A stretch of DNA of 64,000 nucleotides, from the NCBI RefSeq assembly GCF_000721075.1, contig NZ_JOEQ01000013.1:1-64000 (forward strand), given 5' to 3'. Positions 49,640 to 58,898 of this stretch are shown one piece after another; position 1 is the stretch's first letter; each line of letters opens with the position of its first letter. A model generated the notes under the pieces. It searched no databases. It saw nothing but the letters and a program-made list of their open reading frames with translations, and was not told the DNA's origin. This DNA comes from Streptosporangium amethystogenes (GTDB taxonomy: Bacteria > Actinomycetota > Actinomycetes > Streptosporangiales > Streptosporangiaceae). Made by a program: the position numbers and the translations under genes.

Positions 49640-50452
49640 ATGAGCCGCCCTGTCATCTCCGAGGTCCCGATCGGTCCGGTGACCGTCCCCGCCGTCGTCG
49701 CGGCGCTCGCCGACGGCGACACCGTCACCCCGGTGTGGCGCAACGAACTCGGCGGCCTGACCTTCCGCCTCGAAGACGGGCGTGACGGCGTCAGGTACGT
49801 CAAGTGGGTCGCCGCCGGCACTCCGGAGATCGATCTCCCCGGCGAGGCGGAACGCCTGGCCTGGGCGCGGCGCTGGGTGACCGTCCCGCGGGTCATCGAA
49901 CACGGTACGGACACCGACGGCACGTGGCTGGTCACGGCGGCGGTCCCCGGCCGCTCGGCGGTGGACCCCCGATGGATCGCCGACCCGCCGACCTCGGCGG
50001 CCGCGATCGGCCGAGGGTTGCGCCTGCTCCACGATGCCCTGCCCGTGGAGCAGTGCCCGTTCGACTGGGCCATCGATCGACGGCTCGCCCGCGCCGACGA
50101 GCGCATAACCGACGGAGAGGGGCCGGCCGACCGGTTCCCCGAGCACCGGCATCTGGAACTCGCCGAAGCCCGGGCGCGAATCGGCGAGCCGCCCGCGATC
50201 GACCGCCTCGTCGTCTGCCACGGGGACGCGTGCGCCCCCAACACCCTGCTGCACGACGATGGCACGTTCGCCGCGCACGTCGACCTGGGCTCGCTCGGGG
50301 TGGCCGACCGGTGGGCGGACCTCGCGGTGGCCGCGTGGAGCATGGAGTGGAACCACGGCCCGGGGTACGACGGCATCGTGTACGACGCATACGGGATCGC
50401 CCCAGACCCGGAACGCATCGCCTACTACCGCCTGCTCTGGGACATGGCGTGA
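49640..50452 (+). CDS. Aminoglycoside 3'-phosphotransferase-like kinase
   Basis: 270 residues of the APH(3')-type fold. Catalytic loop: VCHGDACAPNTLL (His194, Asp196, Asn201). Metal loop: HVDLGSLGVADRWADLAVAA, the APH(3') IDxGxxGxxDRxxDLA variant. The N-lobe includes LTFRLEDGRDGVRYVKW with the ATP Lys. The C-terminal YYRLLWDMA is also family-like. It may inactivate an aminoglycoside or phosphorylate another hydroxyl. It could be intrinsic rather than acquired. Confidence 0.88.
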   Translation: MSRPVISEVPIGPVTVPAVVAALADGDTVTPVWRNELGGLTFRLEDGRDGVRYVKWVAAGTPEIDLPGEAERLAWARRWVTVPRVIEHGTDTDGTWLVTAAVPGRSAVDPRWIADPPTSAAAIGRGLRLLHDALPVEQCPFDWAIDRRLARADERITDGEGPADRFPEHRHLELAEARARIGEPPAIDRLVVCHGDACAPNTLLHDDGTFAAHVDLGSLGVADRWADLAVAAWSMEWNHGPGYDGIVYDAYGIAPDPERIAYYRLLWDMA

Positions 50453-50483
50453 CCGGTCACACCCGATCGGCGCCCATGCTCAC

Positions 50484-50518
50484 GGCGGTACGGCACCGGT
50501 TCCCGGTGCCGTACCGCC
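50484..50518. terminator. Strong 16-bp hairpin terminator
   Basis: GGCGGTACGGCACCGG and its exact complement, separated by TTC, between the convergent kinase and symporter genes. No U-tract follows, as is usual in high-GC actinomycetes. Confidence 0.7.
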
Positions 50519-50623
50519 ATGACTCTCCGCTGAGACGGTCCGGATCGCCCAGGGCCACGTCCACCTCACCTGCCCGGGCACGGGCGAGCGGAGCGACGGT
50601 GACCGCCAGGACGATCGCGGCGG

Positions 50624-51493
50624 TCACCGGTCCGAAGGCATCGGCTCTGCCGTGCGAGATCTGAGCAGGAATCCGGCTCCTGCCGCGGTGAAGAACATCA
50701 GCACGCCGTAGGTGGCGGCCGGGACGGCCATCTGGGAGCTGTTCAGCAGGGAGAGTGCCACCGCGATCGACAGCGTGGCGTTGTGGATCCCGATCTCCAT
50801 GCAGGAGGCGACGGCCTGGCCGCGCTTCACTCCGGCCAGGCGCGGCGCCCAGTAGCCGACGGCCAGGCTGATCACGCTGAAAACCAGCGTGATCAGGCCC
50901 ACCGACCGGATGTAGCCGCTGAGGTTGTCGAGTTCCTGAAGCAGGGCACCGGCGATCACCAGTGCCAGGATGACCGCCGAGGCGATCTTCACGGGCGTGT
51001 TCATCCGTTCGGCGAAGCGCCGTGCCACGGCGCGGACCGCCATGCCGATGGCGACCGGAACCAGCACGACCGCCATCACCTGCAGGCTCTTGTCGAACTG
51101 CAGGCCGAGCGTGCCCGAGCCGACCTCGAAGTAGGACAGCGACAGGTTGGTCACCAGCGGCAGCGTCACGACCGCCAGCACCGAGTTGATCGCGGTCAGC
51201 GTCACGTTGAGCGCGACATCACCGCCGAACAGATGACTGTAGAGGTTGGCCGTCGTGCCGCCGGGTGAGGCGGCCAGCAGCATCATGCCGACGGCGAGCG
51301 CCGGCGGCAGGTCGAAGACGACCACCAGACCGAAGCAGATCGCGGGCAGTACCAGGATCTGGCAGCCGAGCGCCACGACGGTGGCCTTCGGATAGACGAC
51401 GACACGACGGAAGTCGGAGATCGTCAGGCTCAGCCCGAGGCCGAACATGATGATCGCCAACGCGATGGGCAGGAGGGTTCCGGCAAGAGCCAT
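50624..51493 (-). CDS. Bile acid:sodium symporter family protein
   Basis: 289 residues, about 9-10 membrane helices. BASS features: MALAGTLLPIALAIIMFGLG, LLAASPGGTTANLYSHLFGG with the GGT-NLY crossover region, and MEIGIHNATLSIAVAL (E-GIHNA motif of the second crossover). Likely sodium-coupled uptake of an organic anion. It is the intact counterpart of the relic at 10709-11020. GGAGCACC precedes ATG 51493. Confidence 0.9.
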   Translation of the reverse strand: MALAGTLLPIALAIIMFGLGLSLTISDFRRVVVYPKATVVALGCQILVLPAICFGLVVVFDLPPALAVGMMLLAASPGGTTANLYSHLFGGDVALNVTLTAINSVLAVVTLPLVTNLSLSYFEVGSGTLGLQFDKSLQVMAVVLVPVAIGMAVRAVARRFAERMNTPVKIASAVILALVIAGALLQELDNLSGYIRSVGLITLVFSVISLAVGYWAPRLAGVKRGQAVASCMEIGIHNATLSIAVALSLLNSSQMAVPAATYGVLMFFTAAGAGFLLRSRTAEPMPSDR

Positions 51494-51934
51494 GGGGGGT
51501 GCTCCTTATCAGCGATCTGTCGCTGGGGCGGCGTGGTGCCATTGCTGAGGTACCATCCACACGATCATCGTCACGGTTATGGCAGTGAGCAACCCACCGG
51601 CACAGATCGTCACCTGGGGCCGTACACCGCCGTGGCCCCATGCGGCGGGTCGGCGACCACGGACCTCCGATCAGGACGACGATGAGCGGCCCCCTGACCG
51701 GCTCCGTGCTCAGGGCCACCTGCCGGGCCGACGCTGGCTGCGGTTTTGGTGTCCTGGGCGGTTGTGACTGTTTTGTTCACCACCCCGCTTCCTTTACGAA
51801 GTAAATCAAATCCGGCATTTACTCTTCGTGTTGCGATGTGCCCAAAGCCGGTTTCCTTCTGAATCCCTTGACAGGTGCGGGCGCACATCACCACAGTGGC
51901 CGTCCACGATGATCCCCGCCTCCACGGCGATGGC
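51494..51934. other. Upstream region of the symporter; no firm gene
   Basis: A minus-strand GTG near 51783 behind AAGGAAG opens a frame starting NKTVTTAQDTKTAASVG that ends at 51610; a shifted frame from about 51719 reads STEPVRGPLIVVLIGGPW. Together they may be a frameshifted short gene of unknown family. TTTAC-GAA-GTAAA at 51793-51805 is a small palindrome in its promoter region. Confidence 0.35.
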
Positions 51935-52813
51935 TTACCTGGCCAGAAGGTCGCGCAGCGCCTTGACGACATCGGCGGGGGCCTCTTCGGCCATGAAGTG
52001 GCCGCAGGAGACGGTGGCATGTTCCTGGTGGGGTGCCCATGCCTCCCACAGGGCGGCGGCGTCGAAGCCGAGGGCCGCCCCCCAGTCCTGCTGCAGGACG
52101 GCCACCGGCATGCGCAACAGGTTCCCGGCCTGGCGGTCTGCCTGGTCGTGCTCGATATCGATGGCGGCCGATGCCCGGTAGTCGGCGACGATGGAGGGGA
52201 CGGCCTGGCGGGAGGCCTTCAGGTAGGCGGCGCGGATGTCGGCGGGAATCGCCTCCGGATTCCGGGTCCAGATGTCCAGGAAGTAGCCGAAGAAGACGTC
52301 CGCGCTGGCGCTGATCATCTGTTCGGGCAGGCCGGGCGGCTGGGCCATCAGGTAGAGATGAAAGCCGATGGCGGCGGAGGCGCCGTGCATCACGTCCCAC
52401 ATGTCCAGCGTCGGCAGGACGTCGAGCGAGGCGAGATGAGTGACCACATCGGGATGGTCCAGGCCGGCACGGATCGCGACCAGGGCACCCCGGTCGTGGC
52501 CCGCCAGGGCGAAGCGCTCGTGGCCGAAGGCGCGCGCGAGGGCGACGATGTCGGCGGCCATGGTGCGCTTGGAGTAGGTGTGCCCATCGGTGTCGGCCGG
52601 CTTGTCGCTGTCACCGTAGCCGCGCAGGTCGGGACAGATGACGGTGTGATCGGAGGCCAGGTCGGCGGCGACGTGCCGCCACATCAGGTGGGTCTGGGGG
52701 AATCCGTGCAGCAGCACGACGGGGCTGCCGGAGCCGCCTACGGCGACGTTGAGTGACACGCCTTCGGTGACGGTGACGCGCTGGTAGTCGAATCCGGTGA
52801 TCCTGGGTTCCAC
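51935..52813 (-). CDS. Haloacetate-dehalogenase/epoxide-hydrolase-like alpha/beta hydrolase
   Basis: 292 residues from GTG 52813. VVLLHGFPQTHLMWRHVAAD is the oxyanion segment, DLRGYGDSDKP follows, and the nucleophile elbow FALAGHDRGALVA has Asp, not Ser. The His is in CGHFMAEEAPADVV. The Asp nucleophile and HDRG context match fluoroacetate dehalogenases and epoxide hydrolases. Substrate unknown. Divergent from the BTAD regulator, with direct repeats between. Confidence 0.88.
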   Translation of the reverse strand: MEPRITGFDYQRVTVTEGVSLNVAVGGSGSPVVLLHGFPQTHLMWRHVAADLASDHTVICPDLRGYGDSDKPADTDGHTYSKRTMAADIVALARAFGHERFALAGHDRGALVAIRAGLDHPDVVTHLASLDVLPTLDMWDVMHGASAAIGFHLYLMAQPPGLPEQMISASADVFFGYFLDIWTRNPEAIPADIRAAYLKASRQAVPSIVADYRASAAIDIEHDQADRQAGNLLRMPVAVLQQDWGAALGFDAAALWEAWAPHQEHATVSCGHFMAEEAPADVVKALRDLLAR

Positions 52814-52881
52814 GGTGAGGACCCTTTCCGCTAGGCATGTCTGTTCTTGTCGGGTGACTGCGACCAGCCTGCCCGTCGGCG

Positions 52882-52910
52882 CTCAGCAGCCGGTCAGCAG
52901 CCGGTCAGCG
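52882..52910. promoter_or_regulatory. Three 11-bp-spaced heptamer repeats, SARP-like site
   Basis: CTCAGCA (52882), GTCAGCA (52893) and GTCAGCG (52904), each separated by GCCG, so the period is exactly 11 bp. SARP/BTAD regulators bind heptamers in this spacing. The site lies between the BTAD gene and the divergent hydrolase. Confidence 0.55.
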
Positions 52911-52956
52911 GCGGCTGAGCGGCTCTGCCGGCAAGGACCCACGCGAGGCGGCCGGA

Positions 52957-52962
52957 TAACAT
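52957..52962 (+). promoter_or_regulatory. Putative -10 box of the BTAD gene
   Basis: TAACAT eight bases before the ATG at 52971. It suggests a very short or absent leader. It is 46 bases from the last heptamer repeat, farther than the usual 8 in SARP promoters. Confidence 0.35.
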
Positions 52963-52970
52963 TGGGTGAC

Positions 52971-55900
52971 ATGACCAGCGAGGCGACGGCACGAGCGGTG
53001 ACCTTCGGTGTGCTGGGTCCGCTGGAGGCTTCGGACGAGCACGGTCCGCTTCCGCTGAAAGGTCCCCGGCACCGAGCGGTACTGGCGCGGCTGCTGATCG
53101 CCAGGGGCGGGGTCGTCCCGGTCGGCCGCCTCGTCGACGATCTGTGGGAGCGGCCCCCGGACGGGGCGGTCGGGGTGATCCAGACGTTCGTCTCCGCGCT
53201 GCGCCGCGCTCTGGAACCCGACCGTCCTCCCCGGCAGCCCGCCCGGCTGCTGGTGACGGCCTCCCCCGGCTACGCGCTACGGGCGGAGCGGCGGTCGGTG
53301 GACGCCTGGCGGTTCGAGGCGGCGGCGGGTGCGGCCGGCTCGCTGCTGGCGGCGGGGCGGGCCGGGGAGGCGTTGGCCGGCCTGGAGGAGACGCTGGCCC
53401 TGTGGCGGGGGCCGGCGTACGCGGAGTTCGCGGAGGAGCCATGGGCACGCGGAGAGATCACCCGCCTGGACGGCCTGCGGCTGCTGGCCGTGGAGCGGCG
53501 TGCGGAGGCCCTGCTGGAGCTGGGGCGGGCCGCCGAGGCGGTGCCTGACCTGGAGGCCCACGCCGCGGGTCATTCGCTGCGCGAGGACGCCTGGAGGCTG
53601 CTGGCGCTGTCGCTGTACCGGTCGGGCCGGCAGGGCGACGCCCTGGCCGTCCTGCGCCGGGCCCGGGAGGTGCTGGTCGGGGAACTGGGCGTGGATCCCG
53701 GCCCTGGGCTGCGAGGGCTGGAGGCCGACATCCTCGCCCAGGCCCCCCACCTCGCCGCCCCCGCCAAGGCCGGCGGCGACACCGGCGTCATGCTGTCACC
53801 GCGGGAGGCGGCGGTGTCGTACCCGGCGCCCGCTGATCCCGCCGGACGGCCGTTCGTCGGACGCGCGCGGGAGCTGGATCAGCTGGAAGAGGCCGCCGCA
53901 GCCGCCGTGCGGCAGGGCAGGCCCGCCCTGGCCCTGGTCTCCGGCGACGCCGGCGCGGGAAAGACCGCGCTCGCCGAGGCGCTCACGGGTACGCTGACGG
54001 CACGGGGCTGGACCACGGCGTGGGGCCGCAGCCCCGAGCACGACGGGGCGCCCGGCACCTGGCCGTGGACACAGATCGTCGAGAACCTGGCCGCCGCCGG
54101 GGCCGAGCCCGCCCCGGCCCTGGTTCCTGTGCCGGAGGGCACGGCGACCACACCGTCCGCGGCCCGGTTTCGCATGCACCACGCGGCCGCCTCCTATCTG
54201 GCCGCGGTAGCGCGGCGAGCACCGGTGATGGTGGTCTTCGACGACCTGCACCGGGCGGCGGCGGAGACCCTGGACCTGCTGGCCACCCTGGTCACGGAAC
54301 CTGCCGCCGGGCCGATACTGCTCGTCGGGACCTACCGGGCCACCGAGATCTCCCCCGCCCTGACCGACGCACTCGCCGGGTTCGCCCGCGTGGAGCCGGC
54401 CCGGGTGTACGTGGGCGGCCTGTCCGAGGCGGCCACGGGCGAACTCGTCCGTGCCGTCGTCCAGCGGGACGTGGACGCACGGACCGCGCAGGTGATCCAC
54501 CGGCGCAGCGGCGGCAACCCGTTCTTCGTCCGCGAGCTCGCGCGGCTGGTCAACACCGAGGGCCCCGCGGCGCTCGACGCCGTTCCCGCGGGCGTGCGGG
54601 ACGTCATCCGCCACCGCCTGGAGGGGCTGCCGCAACCGGCACGGGCGGTGCTGCGGCAGGCGGCCGTGATCGGCCGAGACATCGACGTGGACGTGCTGAT
54701 CGCCCTCGCGGCAGACGAGGACCTCGTGGTCGACGCTCTGGAGTCCGCACTGCTCGCGGGCTTTTTGACCGAGCGGGAACCGGGCCGGCTGCGGTTCGCC
54801 CACGCCCTGGTGCGCGACACGCTTTACGACGACATCTCCGGGCCACGCCGGGCTCGCTGGCACGCCGCCGTCGCCGAGACGATCGAACGGCTGCACCCGG
54901 ACGACATCACCTCACTCGCCCACCACTTCGGCCACGCCGAGAGCCGGTCCACGGCCGCCCGAGCCGCCCGCTACGCCCGCGCGGCGGCGCTGCGGGCCGA
55001 GCGAGGATTCGCCCCGCACGAGGCGGCACGGCTGTGGCGGCAGGCCCTCGCCGCCCACGACCGGGCAGCGGAGGGTGACGTGCGCAGCCGGCTGGAGGCG
55101 GTCATGGGCATGGTGCGGGCACTGGCCGTGACCGGCTCCCTGGAAAGCGCCAGGCAGTACCGCGCGGAGGCGATCACCACAGCCGAGGAACTCGGCGACC
55201 CGCAGCTGACCGCCGAGGTGATCAGCGCCTTCGACGTGCCCGCGATCTGGACCCGCAACGACGACGAGGACCTCGCCCGGCAGATCGTCCATGCGATCGA
55301 ACGCACGCTGACCGCCCTGCCCGAGAGCCAGGCGGCACAGCGCAGCCGTCTGCTGAGCACCCTCGCCCTGGAACTGCGCGGCGTCCCCACCGACCGTGGA
55401 CTTCGGGCGGCGCGGGAGGCGGAGGCGATCGCCCGTCGGCTGGGAGACCCGGCCCTGCTCGCCCTCGCCCTCAACGGCCGCTTCATGCAGGCCTTCCAGC
55501 AGGCCGGAATGGCCCCGCGACGTGCCCGGATCGGCGACGAACTGGTTGATCTGGCCACCCGGCACCACCTGGTGACCTTCGAGGTGCTCGGACACCTCAT
55601 CCTCATCCAGGCCCACTCCGCGCTCGCCGACTTCGTCACGGCCGACGCGCACGCCGCTGCCGCGGACCGTCTCGCCGAACAGCACGACATCCCCCTCGCG
55701 GGTGTGTTCACCCAGTGGTACGCCGCGCTGCGGCTGGCCGTCACCGGCCACCTGGCCGAGGCGGAGGCCGCCTACCGCACCGCGAGCACCGCACTCGCCG
55801 GCAGCGGTATGCCGGGAATGGAACAGGGCATTCTCCCGCTCGCCCTGCTGTGCCTGCGCATCCAGCGGGGCGAGAGGCCGGCAGCGGACGAGGAGGCGGA

Positions 55901-56342
55901 CTGGGGCCCGTACGCGCCTTGGGCCCGCCCCCTGCTCCTGCTCGCCGCGGGCCGCCGCGGCGAAGCCGAAGTGGCCGCGAAGGCCCTCCCCGACTCACCC
56001 CTCGACCTGCTCTACGAGGTCCGCACCTGCCTCGCCGCCCGGACCGCCGTCGGGATCGGCGACCGATCGGCGATGGAGCGTGCCTACGCCCGACTACGGC
56101 CCGCCTCGGGGGAACTGGCCGGAGCGGGCAGCGGCCTGCTCACCCTCGGCCCGGTAGCGCTTCACCTCGGCGATCTCGCCGTCGCTCTCGGATACCGCGA
56201 CGAGGCCGCGGACCATTACCGGCAGGCGCTGACGATCGCTGACAAGGCCGCCTCGACGCTCTGGACGACCGCCGCCCGCGACGCACTCGACCGCCTTGAC
56301 AGCGGACGACCGGACACGCCTCTCGCAAACGGTCGCCAGTGA
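52971..56342 (+). CDS. BTAD (AfsR/SARP-like) regulator with ATPase and TPR domains
   Basis: 1123 residues. An OmpR-type HTH (about 8-95: LKGPRHRAVLARLLIARGGV, VIQTFVSALRRALEP) is followed by the BTAD (100-245, ending ELGVDPGPGLRGLEADIL). The AAA/STAND ATPase begins about 285 (FVGRARELDQLEEA), with Walker A GDAGAGKT at 325-332 and MVVFDDLHRAA as Walker B. The rest is helical, TPR-like. No LuxR HTH is present at the C-terminus. Such proteins activate secondary-metabolite or stress genes. The upstream 11-bp repeats may be its binding site. ATG 52971 is preferred over an open frame to 52797. Confidence 0.9.
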   Translation: MTSEATARAVTFGVLGPLEASDEHGPLPLKGPRHRAVLARLLIARGGVVPVGRLVDDLWERPPDGAVGVIQTFVSALRRALEPDRPPRQPARLLVTASPGYALRAERRSVDAWRFEAAAGAAGSLLAAGRAGEALAGLEETLALWRGPAYAEFAEEPWARGEITRLDGLRLLAVERRAEALLELGRAAEAVPDLEAHAAGHSLREDAWRLLALSLYRSGRQGDALAVLRRAREVLVGELGVDPGPGLRGLEADILAQAPHLAAPAKAGGDTGVMLSPREAAVSYPAPADPAGRPFVGRARELDQLEEAAAAAVRQGRPALALVSGDAGAGKTALAEALTGTLTARGWTTAWGRSPEHDGAPGTWPWTQIVENLAAAGAEPAPALVPVPEGTATTPSAARFRMHHAAASYLAAVARRAPVMVVFDDLHRAAAETLDLLATLVTEPAAGPILLVGTYRATEISPALTDALAGFARVEPARVYVGGLSEAATGELVRAVVQRDVDARTAQVIHRRSGGNPFFVRELARLVNTEGPAALDAVPAGVRDVIRHRLEGLPQPARAVLRQAAVIGRDIDVDVLIALAADEDLVVDALESALLAGFLTEREPGRLRFAHALVRDTLYDDISGPRRARWHAAVAETIERLHPDDITSLAHHFGHAESRSTAARAARYARAAALRAERGFAPHEAARLWRQALAAHDRAAEGDVRSRLEAVMGMVRALAVTGSLESARQYRAEAITTAEELGDPQLTAEVISAFDVPAIWTRNDDEDLARQIVHAIERTLTALPESQAAQRSRLLSTLALELRGVPTDRGLRAAREAEAIARRLGDPALLALALNGRFMQAFQQAGMAPRRARIGDELVDLATRHHLVTFEVLGHLILIQAHSALADFVTADAHAAAADRLAEQHDIPLAGVFTQWYAALRLAVTGHLAEAEAAYRTASTALAGSGMPGMEQGILPLALLCLRIQRGERPAADEEADWGPYAPWARPLLLLAAGRRGEAEVAAKALPDSPLDLLYEVRTCLAARTAVGIGDRSAMERAYARLRPASGELAGAGSGLLTLGPVALHLGDLAVALGYRDEAADHYRQALTIADKAASTLWTTAARDALDRLDSGRPDTPLANGRQ

Positions 56343-56400
56343 GAGTGGCGTCTGTGACAACGGCCGGGTTCGGCCCGGCGCACGTGCCCGATCTTCGGTG

Positions 56401-56431
56401 TTGACAGGCGGCCGCCGGGTGCGTGTAATGG
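56401..56431 (+). promoter_or_regulatory. Sigma-70-like promoter
   Basis: TTGACA (56401-56406) and TAATGG (56426-56431), spacer 19 bases, slightly long. It points toward the small ORF and the F420-type gene. Confidence 0.35.
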
Positions 56432-56512
56432 TCCCGGTGTCGCGTGACGCCGGCCAAAGAGCAGTGGGCCGGTCGGCGATCGGGCGAGCACCCTTCACGC
56501 GGAGGATCCGCC

Positions 56513-56542
56513 ATGAGTTCGTACTCAGCGCCCTGTACCTGA
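56513..56542 (+). CDS. Tiny ORF MSSYSAPCT (possible leader peptide)
   Basis: Nine codons plus TGA with a good GGAGG site at 56501-56505, 214 bases before the F420-type gene. It has one Cys. Translation is unproven. Confidence 0.3.
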   Translation: MSSYSAPCT

Positions 56543-56756
56543 CGTAGCGCGATCGCACGTCGTCTCCCGCTCTTCGAGTTCCGAGCCCCGCCATGCCTGC
56601 CCTGGGCTTCCGCACCGCGTCAGGCCGTCAGCGGCGGCCCGCTGTCCACGTACGGCGAGAGGCGTAGCGGTCGCTCCGTGCCGCGCGTATCACCGCCATC
56701 CACCATCACCGCAGTCACTGCGGATCCACACACTTTTTCCGGAGACAGAAAACCGT

Positions 56757-57176
56757 ATGCCCATGTCTTTCCACCAATCGGTCATCGAGGAGTTCCGCGC
56801 CAACGGAGGGAGGGTCGGTGGCCCCTTCGAAGGCGGGGATCTCCTGCTGCTGACGACCATCGGCGCGAAGTCGGGGACGGAGCGGACCACTCCTCTCGGC
56901 TACGTCCGCCACGGCGATTCGCTGCTGATCGTCGGCTCCAACCTCGGTGCCCCGTCTCACCCCGGCTGGTACCACAACCTGCTCGCCCATCCCGTGGTAC
57001 GGGTGGAGGTCGGCACCGAGACCTTCGAGGCACTCGCGGTTCCCGCCGAAGGGGCGCGACGCGAGGAACTGTTCGGGCATGTCGTGCGGGCGGCACCCGG
57101 CTACGGCGACTACCAGGTCCAGACCCCCCGGCTCCTGCCTGTCGTGGTGCTGGAGCGTGCCGAGGGCATCACCTGA
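56757..57176 (+). CDS. Deazaflavin (F420)-dependent nitroreductase-family protein
   Basis: 139 residues of the DDN split-barrel family: LLLLTTIGAKSGTERTTPLG, DSLLIVGSNLGAPSHPGWYH, NLLAHPVVRVEVGTETFEAL. The motif GAKSG-RTTPL and the HPGWYHNL block are the F420-binding hallmarks. It likely reduces a quinone or nitro compound with F420H2. Acceptor unknown. Confidence 0.92.
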   Translation: MPMSFHQSVIEEFRANGGRVGGPFEGGDLLLLTTIGAKSGTERTTPLGYVRHGDSLLIVGSNLGAPSHPGWYHNLLAHPVVRVEVGTETFEALAVPAEGARREELFGHVVRAAPGYGDYQVQTPRLLPVVVLERAEGIT

Positions 57177-57205
57177 CGGAGCATCGGAGAGAGCGTGTCG
57201 CGAGC

Positions 57206-57238
57206 GCTCGGCCGGTTCCGGTGGGGAACCGGCCGAGC
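57206..57238. terminator. 14-bp hairpin terminator
   Basis: GCTCGGCCGGTTCC and its exact complement around a five-base loop, 30 bases after the F420-type gene stop. Confidence 0.7.
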
Positions 57239-57257
57239 CCGTGCGCGCCGATGTCCC

Positions 57258-57734
57258 TCAGGCCAGCAGCCGCTTCGCCTCTCCCCGGTTCTGGGCCAGT
57301 TCGCGCACCGCGCTGCCCACTCCGGTCAGCACCGCCGTACGCTCGGCGGGGTTGTGCCGCAGCGCGCGCACGGTCGTGCGGGCCAGGCCGTTCACGGCCA
57401 GGGTCTCCCGCGGATCCCTTATCCGGGAGTACACCTCCAACAGGCGGAAGACCGCCTCACCCCGTGGCGACGAATTCACGCTCGCCGAGGCGGCGCCCAC
57501 CTGTCGACCGCGTGGGTCGCCTGCCCCGACGCCCACCACGCCCGCGCCTCGGCCGGCGGCCGAAGCATCGCCGAACGGCGGAACGACTCCCTGTCGGAAG
57601 GTGTTTCCGCCGGTCGCGACGGTGGCGTTGGAGCCGGCGCCGACCGCGGTCAGCTGGACGCCGGACCGGGTGACGATCTCCGTCGCACGTCGGCGGGAAC
57701 CCGGTAAGTGCGTCTTGACAGAACAATCATCCAA
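57258..57734 (-). other. Doubtful ORF, possible relic
   Basis: A 158-codon minus frame. Its last 65 codons (AVFRLLEVYSRIRDPRETLA, LARTTVRALRHNPAERTAVL) look protein-like and helical; the first half is low-complexity and shows no family. On the plus strand, TTG 57863 behind GGAGG opens a 37-residue ORF (SSIRNTDVVVPADPLAPPTL) ending 57976, also unrecognised. Neither is convincing as an intact gene. Confidence 0.3.
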
Positions 57735-57986
57735 TAGCAGATTGGTCGGCCAGTCCCGGTCTCCCCCTTCCCCCGCAGGTCCGGTAACGGTTCGCCCTCC
57801 ATATCTCCTCGGCGGGTCGGCGCGAAAACCTGACCGCCCTGTTCGTCACTGACGGAGGAATCTTGTCTTCCATCCGGAACACCGACGTGGTGGTCCCGGC
57901 CGACCCGCTCGCCCCGCCCACCCTGGACGACCCGTCGTACGGCCGCGCGACGTGGCATGCCGTATGGGGCGTGTAGCTTCGTGGAG

Positions 57987-58856
57987 ATGCAGCGAAAGCC
58001 GAATCTCGAAGCCCTGTGCCGGCGCCTGCAGGCAGGTGGGAACCTGCCCGGGCATCGGCTGCGGTTCGGCTCCGGCACCGAGGGGATCGAGCGGCTCGAG
58101 GCGTCGCTGGTCGGTGAGGCGTTCTCACCACACCGCCACGACACGTATGCGATCGGGATGACACTGCGGGGTGTGCAGACCTTCCGCTACCGCGGTGAGC
58201 TGCGGCACTGCCTGCCCGGAGAGTGGCACATCCTGCACCCCGACGAAACCCATGACGGCGCGGCGGGCACCGACGAGGGATTCGGCTACCGGATCATCTA
58301 CATCGACCCTTTCCTCATCCAGGAGGCGCTGGGTGGAAGGCCGCTACCCTTTGTCGCCGATCCTGTCGTCAGGCATCGCGACGTGCATCCGTCCCTTCTC
58401 GCGTCACTGGCGGACATCGACGAGCCGCTGGGCGACCTCGAACGTCTCGAGGTCGCGCTCCTGGCCGCGGGGATGCTGGAAAGGCACTCTTCCGCGCCGG
58501 TGAGGAAGCGGGTACCGCTCGCCCTGGAGCCGCTGTCACGCGTACGGGACCTCATCGCCGACGATCCGGCGGTCAGGCACACGGTTGAGGAGTTCGAGGA
58601 TGTCTCGGGCCTGGACCGCTGGACGATCGCGCGTCAGTTCCGGGCCGCGTTCGGCACCAGCCCGACCCGTTTCCGCACCATGCGGCAGCTGGACCGGGCA
58701 CGCCGGATGCTGGCGGGCGGCGTGCCGTTGTGCGACGCCGCGCTGGGGGCTGGCTTCGCCGATCAGAGCCACATGACGCGGATGTTCAAACGGGCCTACG
58801 GCCTCACGCCGGCGAGGTGGGTCGCCGCGCTCGCCGGTGTCACAGCCCACCCGTGA
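57987..58856 (+). CDS. AraC-family regulator with cupin sensor
   Basis: 289 residues from ATG 57987. N-terminal AraC_binding cupin: GEAFSPHRHDTYAIGMTLRG, GELRHCLPGEWHILHPDETH with His-rich ligands. C-terminal HTH pair: VSGLDRWTIARQFRAAFGTS, LCDAALGAGFADQSHMTRMF, YGLTPARWVAAL. The target may be a neighbour; the convergent reductase is close but not divergent. Effector unknown. Confidence 0.9.
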   Translation: MQRKPNLEALCRRLQAGGNLPGHRLRFGSGTEGIERLEASLVGEAFSPHRHDTYAIGMTLRGVQTFRYRGELRHCLPGEWHILHPDETHDGAAGTDEGFGYRIIYIDPFLIQEALGGRPLPFVADPVVRHRDVHPSLLASLADIDEPLGDLERLEVALLAAGMLERHSSAPVRKRVPLALEPLSRVRDLIADDPAVRHTVEEFEDVSGLDRWTIARQFRAAFGTSPTRFRTMRQLDRARRMLAGGVPLCDAALGAGFADQSHMTRMFKRAYGLTPARWVAALAGVTAHP

Positions 58857-58898
58857 CGTTGAGGGCGGCACCGGTGACGGTCACGATCGGGTACGTGG

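Larger units (their letters stand above)
56343..56756. other. Leader region of the F420-type gene
   Basis: No full-size gene. It contains the promoter-like TTGACA at 56401 and the nine-residue ORF at 56513-56542, described separately. Confidence 0.4.

Noticed and set aside
57258..57734. 158-codon minus ORF as a real gene
   Set aside because: Half of it is low-complexity and it starts without a good ribosome-binding site; kept only as a doubtful relic.
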